In this document: positions 41,695 to 50,581 of the stretch, in pieces
How positions within the stretch are numbered: the stretch's first letter is position 1
How the letters are laid out: each line of letters opens with the position of its first letter
The notes under the pieces: generated by a model
What the model saw: only the letters and a program-made list of their open reading frames with translations
The model's database searches: none
Told to the model about the DNA's origin: nothing
Made by a program: the position numbers and the translations under genes
Origin: Nocardioides sp.
GTDB taxonomy: Bacteria > Actinomycetota > Actinomycetes > Propionibacteriales > Nocardioidaceae
DNA length: 64,000 nt
Direction of reading: 5' to 3'
Assembly: GCF_030019515.1 (NCBI RefSeq)
Contig: NZ_JASEEQ010000003.1
Span: 248,001-312,000, forward strand

Positions 41695-43686
41695 GTGTCT
41701 GTTCAGCAGGGCAAGCAGGTCAAGCAGCTCGACCGGGTGATCATCCGGTTCGCGGGTGACTCCGGGGACGGGATGCAGCTGACCGGTGACCGGTTCACCC
41801 AGGAGTCCGCGGTCTTCGGCAACGACCTGGTGACGCTACCCAACTTCCCTGCCGAGATCCGGGCCCCCCAGGGCACGCTGCCGGGCGTCTCGTCGTTCCA
41901 GGTGCACTTCGCCGACCACGACATCCTGACCGCCGGCGACGCACCCGACGTGCTGGTGGCGATGAACCCGGCGGCGTTGAAGGCCAACCTGGGCGATCTG
42001 CCGAAGGGCGCCGCGATCATCGTCGACACCCACGACTTCACGGCCCGCAACCTGGCCAAGGCGGGGTATGCGACCAACCCCCTCGACGTGTTGGGCGACG
42101 TGAACGACCCGCTCGGGGCGTTCGCCGTGCATGCGGTGGACCTGACCGGGATGACGATCGAGGCGGTCAAGGAGTTCGGGCTCTCGCGCAAGGACGCGGC
42201 GCGCGCGAAGAACATGTTCGCGCTGGGGCTGCTGTCCTGGATGTACGGGCGGCCCACCGAGCCGACGGTGACGTTCTTGGAGAAGCGGTTCGCGAAGGTC
42301 GCCGACATCCGCGACGCGAACATCGCCGCGTTCAAGGCTGGCTGGAACTTCGGCGAGACGACCGAGACGTTCGTCGTGCAGTACGAGATCAAGCCCGCAC
42401 CGATGGCGCCCGGCACCTACCGCAACATCACCGGCAACCTGGCGCTGGCCTACGGCCTGGTCGCGGGCGGGGTGCAGTCCGGCCTGCCGGTGTTCCTGGG
42501 CTCCTACCCGATCACCCCGGCCTCGGACATCCTCCACGAGCTGTCCAAGCACAAGGCGTTCGGAGTGACCACGTTCCAGGCCGAGGACGAGATCGCGGGC
42601 GTGGGCGCGGCGATCGGGGCGTCGTTCGCCGGCTCCCTGGCGGTGACCACCACCAGCGGCCCCGGCATCGCGCTGAAGTCCGAGGCGATCGGGCTCGCGG
42701 TGATGACCGAGCTGCCGCTGGTCGTCGTCGACGTCCAGCGTGGCGGGCCCTCGACCGGGCTGCCCACCAAGACCGAGCAGGCCGACCTGCTCCAGGCCAT
42801 GTTCGGGCGCAACGGCGAGGCGCCGCTACCGATCGTGGCGCCCCGCTCACCGGGCGACTGCTTCGACGCCGCCCTGGAGGCGTGCCGGATCGCGGTCACC
42901 TACCGCACCCCGGTGATGCTGCTCTCCGACGGCTACCTGGCCAACGGCTCCGAGCCCTGGCGGATCCCCGAGCTGGCCGACCTGCCCACCATCGACCCCA
43001 ACTTCGCAGCACCGGGCCCGCAAGACCCCGACGGCACGACCTCGGCGTTCCAGCCCTACGCCCGCGACCCCCACACCCTGGCCCGCCCGTGGGCGCCCCC
43101 GGGCGTGGCCGGGCTCGAGCACCGCATCGGCGGCCTCGAGAAGGCCGACATCACCGGCAACATCTCCTACGACCCGGCCAACCACGACCTCATGGTCCGC
43201 ACCCGCCAGGCCAAGGTCGACCGGATCGCCGAGTCGCTGCCGCCGCTCGAGGTCGACGACCCCTCCGCCGAGGATGGGCAGGGCGCCAAGGTCGTCGCCC
43301 TGGGCTGGGGCTCGACCTACGGGCCGATCGGCGCCGGCGTACGCCGGGTCCGCAAGGCCGGCTACCGCGTCGCGCAGGTCCACCTGCGCCACCTCAACCC
43401 GTTCCCCAAGGACCTCGGCGAGATCCTCGCGCGCTACGACAAGGTGCTGGTCCCCGAGATGAACCTCGGCCAGCTCTCGATGCTGATCCGCGCCAAGTAC
43501 CTCGTCGACGCCGTCGGCTACAACCAGGTCCGCGGCCTGCCGCTCAAAGCCGCCGAGGTCGCCGAGGCCATCGGTGAGCTGATCTCCCAGGCCGAAGGCA
43601 TCCAGGTCGACCTGAGCGCCGACGCCACCCCCGCCGCGAGCCCCGACGCGAGCACCGCCGTGTCCACCCAGGAGGCGCTGTCATGA
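41695..43686 (+). CDS. korA: 2-oxoglutarate:ferredoxin oxidoreductase, fused gamma-alpha subunit
   Basis: A 663-residue subunit. Residues about 10-190 form the gamma domain (VIIRFAGDSGDGMQLTGDRF); from about 240 the alpha, pyrimidine-binding TPP domain begins (SGLPVFLGSYPITPASDILH) and contains TTTSGPGIALKSEAIGLAV and DVQRGGPSTGLPTKTEQADL. With KorB it oxidatively decarboxylates a 2-oxoacid, usually 2-oxoglutarate in aerobic actinobacteria, reducing ferredoxin. GTG 41695 has AGGAAG upstream. Its last four bases overlap korB (ATGA). Confidence 0.93.
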   Translation: MSVQQGKQVKQLDRVIIRFAGDSGDGMQLTGDRFTQESAVFGNDLVTLPNFPAEIRAPQGTLPGVSSFQVHFADHDILTAGDAPDVLVAMNPAALKANLGDLPKGAAIIVDTHDFTARNLAKAGYATNPLDVLGDVNDPLGAFAVHAVDLTGMTIEAVKEFGLSRKDAARAKNMFALGLLSWMYGRPTEPTVTFLEKRFAKVADIRDANIAAFKAGWNFGETTETFVVQYEIKPAPMAPGTYRNITGNLALAYGLVAGGVQSGLPVFLGSYPITPASDILHELSKHKAFGVTTFQAEDEIAGVGAAIGASFAGSLAVTTTSGPGIALKSEAIGLAVMTELPLVVVDVQRGGPSTGLPTKTEQADLLQAMFGRNGEAPLPIVAPRSPGDCFDAALEACRIAVTYRTPVMLLSDGYLANGSEPWRIPELADLPTIDPNFAAPGPQDPDGTTSAFQPYARDPHTLARPWAPPGVAGLEHRIGGLEKADITGNISYDPANHDLMVRTRQAKVDRIAESLPPLEVDDPSAEDGQGAKVVALGWGSTYGPIGAGVRRVRKAGYRVAQVHLRHLNPFPKDLGEILARYDKVLVPEMNLGQLSMLIRAKYLVDAVGYNQVRGLPLKAAEVAEAIGELISQAEGIQVDLSADATPAASPDASTAVSTQEALS

Positions 43687-44789
43687 CCACCGACCTCAAC
43701 TTCCCCGGGCTGCGCTCAGGGGTCGAGCTCGTCCCGAACTCCGAGCAGGCCCAGACCGGCAAGGAGTACACCAGCGACCAGGAGGTGCGCTGGTGCCCCG
43801 GCTGCGGTGACTACGCGGTGCTCAAGGCGGTCCAGGGGTTCCTGCCCGACCTGGGCCTGCGCCGGGAGAACATCGTGTTCATCTCCGGCATCGGCTGCTC
43901 GAGCCGGTTCCCCTACTACCTCGACACCTACGGGATGCACTCCATCCACGGCCGGGCCCCGTCGATCGCCACCGGCATCGCCACCGCGCGAGAAGACCTC
44001 TCGGTCTGGGTGGTCACCGGCGACGGCGACGCGCTGTCCATCGGCGGGAACCACCTGATCCACGCGCTGCGCCGCAACGTGAACATGACCATCCTGCTGT
44101 TCAACAACCGCATCTACGGGCTCACCAAGGGCCAGTACTCCCCCACCTCCGAGGCCGGCAAGATCACCAAGTCCACGCCGATGGGCTCCCTGGACCACCC
44201 CTTCAACCCGGTCTCCCTCGCGCTCGGCGCCGAGGGCAGCTTCGTGGCCCGCACCATCGACTCGGACCGCAAGCACCTCACCGCGGTGCTCTCCGCGGCC
44301 GCCGCCCACCGGGGCACCTCGTTCGTGGAGATCTACCAGAACTGCCCGATCTTCAACGACGGCGCCTTCGACGCCCTCAAGAACCCCGACACCAAGGCCG
44401 ACGCCATCATCCCGCTGGTCCACGGCGAGCCGATCCGGTTCGGCGCCCCCGACAGCAACGGCCTCGGCACCAAGGGCCTGATCCGCGACAGCGAGACCGG
44501 CGGCGTCAAGGTCGTCGACCTGGCCGACCTCGGCGACGCGGTCGAGGACCGACTGCTGGTCCACAACGCCTACAACCCCGACCCCACCATGGCGTTCGCG
44601 ATCTCCCGACTCACCGACTCCGGCTACCTCAACCAGTCCCCGATCGGCATCTTCCGCCAGGTCGAGCGGCCGACCTACGACGACCAGGCCCGCGCCCAGG
44701 TCGGCGAGGCCCGCGCCGCCCACCCCGGCGACCGCACCGAGCGCCTGGCCGCCCTGATCGGCGGCGGCGACACCTGGACGGTGGTCTGA
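43683..44789 (+). CDS. korB: 2-oxoglutarate:ferredoxin oxidoreductase, beta subunit
   Basis: A 368-residue beta subunit that binds thiamine diphosphate and one [4Fe-4S] cluster. Cluster cysteines begin in RWCPGCGDYAVL; the TPP motif is VVTGDGDALSIGGNH, followed by NNRIYGLTKGQYSPTSE; GIGCSSRFPYYLDTYG is also typical. Start overlap with korA ensures equal production. The gene is followed by a strong terminator at 44813-44840. Confidence 0.94.
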   Translation: MTTDLNFPGLRSGVELVPNSEQAQTGKEYTSDQEVRWCPGCGDYAVLKAVQGFLPDLGLRRENIVFISGIGCSSRFPYYLDTYGMHSIHGRAPSIATGIATAREDLSVWVVTGDGDALSIGGNHLIHALRRNVNMTILLFNNRIYGLTKGQYSPTSEAGKITKSTPMGSLDHPFNPVSLALGAEGSFVARTIDSDRKHLTAVLSAAAAHRGTSFVEIYQNCPIFNDGAFDALKNPDTKADAIIPLVHGEPIRFGAPDSNGLGTKGLIRDSETGGVKVVDLADLGDAVEDRLLVHNAYNPDPTMAFAISRLTDSGYLNQSPIGIFRQVERPTYDDQARAQVGEARAAHPGDRTERLAALIGGGDTWTVV

Positions 44790-44812
44790 CCCGCAGCACG
44801 ATGAGCTGCACG

Positions 44813-44840
44813 AAGGGTCCCGCCCGAGAGCGGGACCCTT
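44813..44840 (+). terminator. korAB terminator
   Basis: Perfect 11-bp stem AAGGGTCCCGC / GCGGGACCCTT with a 6-base loop, 24 bases past the korB stop. Confidence 0.85.
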
Positions 44841-44855
44841 CCGCGTGCCCGAGGC

Positions 44856-45285
44856 TCAGCGGCGCGTCGCGTAGGTCTTGCAGACGCGCGTCCAGGACCT
44901 GGCGTACCCGCCGCAGGCCTGGTCGTAACGCCGCCAGTATCAGTTCCCGCGCTCGGGTGCGAGGACGCGGACCTGCCACCGCTCCTTCAGCCCATGCGTG
45001 GGCACCGGCTCGAAGACCTTCCAGGCGCACTCGGCCGACGAGCACTCCTTGTTCTGCATGACGACCGGCCCGTGTCCGGGGTCGACGCGGCCCTTGAAGA
45101 AGAGCCTGCCCTCGACGTCACGATCGAGTCGTGCAGGTCGCGGGTCGGCTTCTCCGTCCCGCGCTAGAGCGGCGCGCTCACGACCGGCCGGACGCGGCCG
45201 TCGGCCGGCGCCGTAGCCGCCTGGGCCGGGCCACGGCCAGGCCCAGCGCGATCGAGGCGGTCAGCGTGGTCAGGGTCGGACGCAT
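44856..45285 (-). pseudogene. Decayed secreted-protein gene
   Basis: A signal peptide starting at ATG 45285 (MRPTLTTLTASIALGLAVA) with GGAGG upstream is followed by scattered pieces of one protein. A frameshift leads into GPAQAATAPADGRV...SAPL, then TAG (45166-45164) interrupts before RGTEKPTRDLHDSIV. A second frameshift leads to VEGRLFFKGRVDPGHGPVV and QNKECSSAECAWKVFEPVP, then TGA (44942-44940) interrupts just before YWRRYDQACGGYARSW. With those repaired it reads as a small secreted beta-rich protein ending at 44856. Two frameshifts and two stops make it a clear pseudogene; I do not know the parent function. Confidence 0.75.
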
Positions 45286-45385
45286 CTGTGGGGTCTCCCT
45301 CCGAGAGTTGCGGGCGCTTCTGGCCGGCCTCCGCGCCGGGGACCTGCCCGCGGGCCCGGGCCAGCAAGTCCGTACGCCGCCCTCC

Positions 45386-45400
45386 TATGCTGTGCGGGTG
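45386..45400 (+). promoter_or_regulatory. Leaderless promoter of rarD
   Basis: TATGCT (45386-45391), a six-base spacer, then GTG 45398. Confidence 0.6.
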
Positions 45401-46309
45401 CCGGAACCGCGTCGTGGGCTTGCGTTCGGGTTCGCGGCCTACGCCATGTGGGGGACGTTCCCGCTCTACTGGCCGTTGCTCGAGCCGGCGGGGGCGGCCG
45501 AGATCCTGGCCCACCGCGTGCTCTGGTCCGCCCTCACCATGGGGCTGCTCCTGCTGGCGCTGGGGCGCATGACGCAGCTGCGCGCCGTGCTGCGCGACCG
45601 CCGGGTCCGGCTCCTGCTGACCATCGGGGCGGCGGTGATCAGCGTGAACTGGGTGACCTACATCTGGGGCGTCAACAACGACCGGGTCGTCGAGACCTCA
45701 CTGGGCTACTTCATCAACCCGCTGGTGACGGTGCTGATGGGCGTGGTGGTCCTGAACGAGCGGCTGCGGCCCCTGCAGTGGATGGCGCTCGGGCTCGCCC
45801 TCGGAGCGGTGGCGGTCCTGGCCCTCGACTACGGGCGGGTGCCGTGGGTCGCCGTGATCCTGGCCTTCTCGTTCGGCAGCTATGGGTTGTGCAAGAAGAC
45901 CGCGAACGTCGGCGCAACCGAGAGCCTCGCGTTCGAGACCGCCGTGATCGCCCCGTTCGCCGCCGGCTACGTGGCCTGGCTGGGCTGGACCGGGGGGTCG
46001 AACTTCGCCAGCCACGGCGCCGGGCACGCCCTGCTGTTCGCGACGACCGGCATCGTCACCGCCATCCCGCTGATCTGCTTCGGCGCCGCCGCCACCCGGG
46101 TGTCGATGGTGAGCCTGGGGCTGCTGCAGTACCTCGCGCCGATCATCCAGTTCGCCCTCGGCGTCCTGTGGTTCCACGAGGACATGCCGGCGGGCCGCTG
46201 GGTCGGCTTCGTGCTGGTCTGGATCGCGCTCGTCGTGTTCACCGTCGAGGCGGTCAACCACCGTCGCCGCCAGCTGCGGCTGACCGTCGAGGCCACCACG
46301 GCCGCCTGA
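45398..46309 (+). CDS. rarD: EamA-family transporter RarD
   Basis: A 303-residue membrane protein with ten hydrophobic spans, in two EamA repeats. RarD marks include FAAYAMWGTFPLYWPLLEP, AHRVLWSALTMGLLLL, SVNWVTYIWGVNND, SLGYFINPLVTVLMG and LLQYLAPIIQFALGV. Family members were named for chloramphenicol sensitivity but are best regarded as small-molecule exporters of unknown substrate. The GTG start is supported by TATGCT six bases upstream. The stop is immediately followed by a 32-bp repeat array. Confidence 0.9.
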   Translation: MPEPRRGLAFGFAAYAMWGTFPLYWPLLEPAGAAEILAHRVLWSALTMGLLLLALGRMTQLRAVLRDRRVRLLLTIGAAVISVNWVTYIWGVNNDRVVETSLGYFINPLVTVLMGVVVLNERLRPLQWMALGLALGAVAVLALDYGRVPWVAVILAFSFGSYGLCKKTANVGATESLAFETAVIAPFAAGYVAWLGWTGGSNFASHGAGHALLFATTGIVTAIPLICFGAAATRVSMVSLGLLQYLAPIIQFALGVLWFHEDMPAGRWVGFVLVWIALVVFTVEAVNHRRRQLRLTVEATTAA

Positions 46310-46310
46310 G

Positions 46311-46419
46311 CGCCGAGTCGGCCCTCTCAGCCGGGCAAGATGCGCCGAGTCGGCCCTCTCAGCCGGGCAAGATGCGCCGAGTCGGCCCTCTCTGGCGGGC
46401 AAGATGCGCCGACTCGACC
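46311..46419. repeat. 32-bp tandem repeat, three copies plus partial
   Basis: Copies begin CGCCGAGTCGG at 46311, 46343 and 46375 with a partial fourth at 46407. Copies 1 and 2 are identical; copy 3 differs at a few bases (CTCTGGCGGG for CTCAGCCGGG). Each contains the near-palindrome GCCGAGTCGGC. The array fills the gap between convergent rarD and the prenyl synthase gene and may act in transcription termination. Confidence 0.9.
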
Positions 46420-46440
46420 ACCGCGCCCAGTGAGACGCGG

Positions 46441-47445
46441 CTAGGAGGAGCGGACCGCCACCAGGTCGGCGAACGCCTCCAGCGCGTCGCGGACCGGGCC
46501 GGGAGGTACGACGGCCAGATGGGCCTTGGCCTCCTGGGCGCGGGCGGACACGTAGTCGCGCGCCTGCCCGAGGGCCGGGTGGGCACGCAGCAGGCGCAGC
46601 GCCTCGGCGTGCCGGTCGTCGTCGGCCAGGTCGCCGTCGAGCAGCTCGAGCAGCCGGGCGTCGGCGGGGTCGGTGGAGGCGCGCGCCATCAGCACCGGCA
46701 GGGTGGGCACGCCCTCGCGGAGGTCGGTGCCCGGCGTCTTCCCGGACTCGCCGGAGTCGGAGGCGATGTCGAGGATGTCGTCGGAGAGCTGGAAGGCCGA
46801 GCCGACGATCTCGCCGTACGCCGTCAGCGCCTCCTCCACCTCGCGGCTCGCGCCGCCGAACCGGGCGCCGTAGCGTGCGGACGTCGCGATCAGCGAGCCG
46901 GTCTTGCCGGCGACGACGTCGAGGTAGTGGGCCAGCGGGTCCTCGCCGGGCCCGGGCTGCACCGTCTCGAGGATCTGGCCCTCGACCAGGCGGGTGAACG
47001 TCTGGGCCTGGACGCGGACCGCGTCGGTGCCGAGCTCCGCGGTCAGCTCGGAGGACTTCGAGAACAGGAAGTCGCCGGTGAGGATCGCGACGTGGTTGTC
47101 CCAGCGGGCGTTGGCCGAGACCGCGCCGCGGCGCAGCTCTGCCTCGTCCATCACGTCGTCGTGGTACAGCGAGGCGAGGTGGGTGAGCTCCACGACGCAG
47201 GCCGCCGTGATCACCTCGTCGGCGTCGGGGTGCTCGCCGGTCTCGGCGGCCAGCAGCACCAGCAGCGGGCGGAACCGCTTGCCGCCGGCCGTCATCAGGT
47301 GGCTGGCGGTCTCGCTGACGAAGCCGGCGCGGCTGACGACGTGGCCGGCCAGCGCGACCTCGACCGCGGCCATGCGGTCGCTCAACCGGGAGGCGAGGGC
47401 GTCGTCGGTGACGGGGAGGGCCAGTCCGGAGGAAGCTGCGGTCAC
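46441..47445 (-). CDS. Polyprenyl diphosphate synthase
   Basis: A 334-residue trans-isoprenyl diphosphate synthase. The first Asp-rich motif is HDDVMD (around residues 95-100), the second SDDILDIA, with the substrate-binding GGKRFRP near residue 55. Residues before the first motif (LASLY) are small to medium, consistent with a long product; the length itself cannot be fixed. It probably makes the menaquinone side chain. GTG 47445 overlaps the nuoN stop (GTGA), so it is the distal gene of the nuo transcript. Confidence 0.9.
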   Translation of the reverse strand: MTAASSGLALPVTDDALASRLSDRMAAVEVALAGHVVSRAGFVSETASHLMTAGGKRFRPLLVLLAAETGEHPDADEVITAACVVELTHLASLYHDDVMDEAELRRGAVSANARWDNHVAILTGDFLFSKSSELTAELGTDAVRVQAQTFTRLVEGQILETVQPGPGEDPLAHYLDVVAGKTGSLIATSARYGARFGGASREVEEALTAYGEIVGSAFQLSDDILDIASDSGESGKTPGTDLREGVPTLPVLMARASTDPADARLLELLDGDLADDDRHAEALRLLRAHPALGQARDYVSARAQEAKAHLAVVPPGPVRDALEAFADLVAVRSS

Positions 47446-49043
47446 CTGACGAATTGTCCTGCATTCGCGGCGAGGTCCAACACCGGTCCGGGAACGACAC
47501 CCAGCACCAGGGTCGCGGCCACGCCGACGAGGATCGTCGCCGAGGTCAGGACCGAGGGCTTGGTGACGGCCGCGACCTCGCCGGGAGCAGTGACGTCGTC
47601 GTCCTCGAAGAACATCAGCAGGATCACCCGGACGTAGAAGAACACCGCGATGATGCTGCACAGCACCGCTGCGATGACCACCGGCCAGGCACCCGCCGCC
47701 AGGGCGACGGTGAAGACCGCCCACTTGCCGACGAAGCCGGCGGTCAGCGGGATCCCGGCCATCGAGAGCAGGAAGAACGCGAAGACCCCGGCGACCAGGG
47801 GCGAGCGGCGCCCGATCCCCCGCCAGCGCACGAACTGGCCGGCCTCGCCGCCCGCGTCGCGCACCAGGGTGACGACCGCGAACGCGCCCACGACCGCGAA
47901 GCCGTAGGTGACGAGGTAGAACAGGACCGCCTGCAGCGAGGTCACCTCGCCGTCGGCCAGCTCCGAGGCCTGCTGCACGCCGAGCACGCCGGTGAGCAGG
48001 AAGCCGGTGTGGGCCACCGAGGAGTAGGCGAGCATCCGCTTCATGTCCGTCTGGACGATGGCGACCAGCGCGCCCACGAACATCGTGAGGATCGCGATGA
48101 TCCACAGCATCGGCTGCCAGCTCCACCGGTCGGAGCCGAACGCGACGTAGAACAGGCGGAGCATCGCGCCGAACGCGGCGATCTTCGTGCCGGCGGCCAT
48201 GAAGGCGGTCACCGCGGTGGGCGCGCCCTGGTAGACATCGGGCGTCCACGCGTGGAAGGGCACCGCGCCGACCTTGAACAGCAGGCCGACGGCGAGCATG
48301 CCCATGCCGATCAGCAGCATGGTCTGGTTGCCGACGTCGTCGCGCACGGCCTCGTTGATCTCCGAGAAGCCCATCGAGCCGGAGAAGCCGTAGACCAGCG
48401 CGGCGCCGTACAGGAAGAAGCCGGAGGAGAACGCGCCGAGCATGAAGTACTTGAGCGCGGCCTCCTGGCTGAGCAGCCGGCGGCGCCGGGCCAGCCCGCT
48501 GAGCAGGTACAGGGGCAGCGAGAGGACCTCGAGGGCGACGAACAGCGTGAGCAGGTCGTTCGCGGCCGCGAACAGCATCATGCCGCCGAGCGCGAACATC
48601 ATCAGCGGGTAGACCTCGGTCTGCTCCAGGCCCCGGGTCGACGCCTGTCGCTCGGCCTCGGTGCCGGGCAGCGCGGCGGCCTGGCCGGCGAACGCGGACA
48701 CGCCGCCCTCGAGCCGGCGCTCGGCGAACAGCAGCGCGCCGCCGAGCCCGAAGACCAGCAGCATCCCCCAGATGAACAGTGCCGGGCCGTCGACCGCGAT
48801 GGTGCCCTCGACGTCGATGGCGCCGCGGGCGGCGCCGTCACCGAGCACGTCCAGGTCGCGGGCCACGAGGATGGTGCCGACCAGGGCGACGACCACGCCG
48901 GCGACCGCCAGGCAGGTCTGCACGACGTAGCGGTGGGCACGCGGCACGAACCCCTCCACGAGCACGCCGGCCGCGGCGACGCCGAAGACCACGAGGAGCG
49001 GCCAGAGGTCGCCGTACTCGATCGTGGGCTTGATGAAGTCCAT
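47442..49043 (-). CDS. nuoN: NADH-quinone oxidoreductase subunit N
   Basis: A 533-residue antiporter-like membrane subunit of Complex I with about 14 spans. The proton-channel lysine region (LLFKVGAVPFHAWTPDVYQGAP) and MKRMLAYSSVAHTGFLL are present. A hydrophilic insert (residues about 120-145, QAAALPGTEAERQAST) lies between spans. It starts on the last base of the nuoM stop (TGATG). Confidence 0.94.
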   Translation of the reverse strand: MDFIKPTIEYGDLWPLLVVFGVAAAGVLVEGFVPRAHRYVVQTCLAVAGVVVALVGTILVARDLDVLGDGAARGAIDVEGTIAVDGPALFIWGMLLVFGLGGALLFAERRLEGGVSAFAGQAAALPGTEAERQASTRGLEQTEVYPLMMFALGGMMLFAAANDLLTLFVALEVLSLPLYLLSGLARRRRLLSQEAALKYFMLGAFSSGFFLYGAALVYGFSGSMGFSEINEAVRDDVGNQTMLLIGMGMLAVGLLFKVGAVPFHAWTPDVYQGAPTAVTAFMAAGTKIAAFGAMLRLFYVAFGSDRWSWQPMLWIIAILTMFVGALVAIVQTDMKRMLAYSSVAHTGFLLTGVLGVQQASELADGEVTSLQAVLFYLVTYGFAVVGAFAVVTLVRDAGGEAGQFVRWRGIGRRSPLVAGVFAFFLLSMAGIPLTAGFVGKWAVFTVALAAGAWPVVIAAVLCSIIAVFFYVRVILLMFFEDDDVTAPGEVAAVTKPSVLTSATILVGVAATLVLGVVPGPVLDLAANAGQFVR

Positions 49044-50581
49044 CAGTGAGCACCTTCCTCGGCGTGGTCAGCGACCGTCGGGGCCTCGTCGGACACGCCG
49101 ACGTGCTGCAGCAGGGAGTCGACCGTCGGATTGCTGACGTCGAGCAGCGGCATCGGGTAGAAGCCGAAGAACACCAACGCGACCATCAGCGGCACGACCG
49201 CGACCAGCTCACGCCGGTTCAGGTCGGTCATCACCTCGTGACGCTCGTCGCCGGGCAGCGGCGGCCCGGTCATCGTCCGCTGGTAGAGCCAGAGCACGTA
49301 GATCGCGGCGAGCACGATGCCCGTGACGGCGATCGCGCCGACCCACCAGTGGTAGTCGAAGGCCGAGATCAGGACGAGGATCTCGGAGACGAACTGGCTC
49401 AGGCCGGGCAGGCCGAGCGTGGACAGGCCCGCGACCAGGAACAGCCCGGCCAGCACCGGCGCCTTGGACTCCACGCCGGCGATCTCGCTGATCAGCGACG
49501 TGCCCTTGCGCCGGATCAGGTATCCGGCGATCAGGAAGAGCGCCGCGGTGCCCACGCCGTGGTTGACCATGTAGAGGATCGCGCCCGACCCGCCCTGGCT
49601 GCTGAACGCGAAGATGCCCAGCGTGATGAAGCCGAAGTGGCTCAGCGAGGTCAGGCCGATCAGGCGCAGGATGTCGTCCTGACCGATGGCCACCAGCGCG
49701 CCGTACACGATCGAGACCAGCGCGAGCGCGACCACGACCGGCGTCGCCCACTGCGAGGCCTCGGGGAACAGGCCCAGGCAGAAGCGCAGCATCCCGAAGG
49801 TGCCGATCTTGTCGAGGATGCAGACCAGCAGCACGCTGGTGCCCGGCGTCGCCTTCTCGGTCGTGTCGGCGAGCCAGGTGTGCAGCGGGAACAGCGGGGC
49901 CTTCACCGCGAACGCCAGCATGAACCCGACGAACAGCCAACGCTCGGTGTTGGTGCCGAGGTCGAGCTGCTGCAGGTCGGAGAGCAGGTAGGAGGGGCTG
50001 CCGGCGTCGGCGGAGACGACGTAGAGGCCGACCACCGACGCGAGCAGCACGAGGCCGCCGCCGAGCTGGTACATCAGGAACTTCAGGGCGGCGCGGCCGC
50101 GACCGGCCAGGCCGAAGCGGCCGATGAGGAAGTACGCCGGGATCAGCGTCGCCTCGAACATCACGTAGAAGAGGAAGACGTCGGTCGCCGAGAACACCGC
50201 GATCGAGAACGACTCCAGGGCCAGCGCCCAGGCCACGAACGCGGCCGGCGAGCGGCCGTCGGCCTCGTTCCAGGACGCGACGAGCACCAGTGGCACCAGG
50301 GCCACCGTCATCAGGATGAGCAGCAGCCCGAGGCCGTCGACGCCCAGGGCGTAGTTGACGCCGAACGCCTCGATCCAGGAGTGCGTCTCGGTCAGCTGCA
50401 TACCGTCGCCGGTGTCGTACTGGACGGCGATGGCGATGCCGACGGCGAGCGTCAGCAGCGAGAACAGCAGCCCGACCTGCTTGGGCAGCGCCGAACCGGG
50501 CGCCCTCGGCACGAACGCCGTCACCAGGGCGCCGACCAGCGGCAGCGCCCAGAGGACGGTGAGCCAGGGAAGGTCGTTCAT
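49043..50581 (-). CDS. nuoM: NADH-quinone oxidoreductase subunit M
   Basis: A 512-residue antiporter-like subunit. Family marks: the conserved glutamate region [35 protein letters not shown] with the channel lysine, and [19 protein letters not shown]. It pumps protons within the membrane arm. ATG 50581 overlaps nuoL by four bases. Confidence 0.95.
   Translation of the reverse strand: MNDLPWLTVLWALPLVGALVTAFVPRAPGSALPKQVGLLFSLLTLAVGIAIAVQYDTGDGMQLTETHSWIEAFGVNYALGVDGLGLLLILMTVALVPLVLVASWNEADGRSPAAFVAWALALESFSIAVFSATDVFLFYVMFEATLIPAYFLIGRFGLAGRGRAALKFLMYQLGGGLVLLASVVGLYVVSADAGSPSYLLSDLQQLDLGTNTERWLFVGFMLAFAVKAPLFPLHTWLADTTEKATPGTSVLLVCILDKIGTFGMLRFCLGLFPEASQWATPVVVALALVSIVYGALVAIGQDDILRLIGLTSLSHFGFITLGIFAFSSQGGSGAILYMVNHGVGTAALFLIAGYLIRRKGTSLISEIAGVESKAPVLAGLFLVAGLSTLGLPGLSQFVSEILVLISAFDYHWWVGAIAVTGIVLAAIYVLWLYQRTMTGPPLPGDERHEVMTDLNRRELVAVVPLMVALVFFGFYPMPLLDVSNPTVDSLLQHVGVSDEAPTVADHAEEGAH

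Noticed and set aside
44801..45216. Plus-strand small ORFs between korB and rarD
   Set aside because: They are Arg/Ser-rich shadows of the minus-strand pseudogene, which has a signal peptide, ribosome site and conserved motifs.
46311..46419. CRISPR array
   Set aside because: The units are directly adjacent without spacers and only three to four copies exist; it is a simple tandem repeat.
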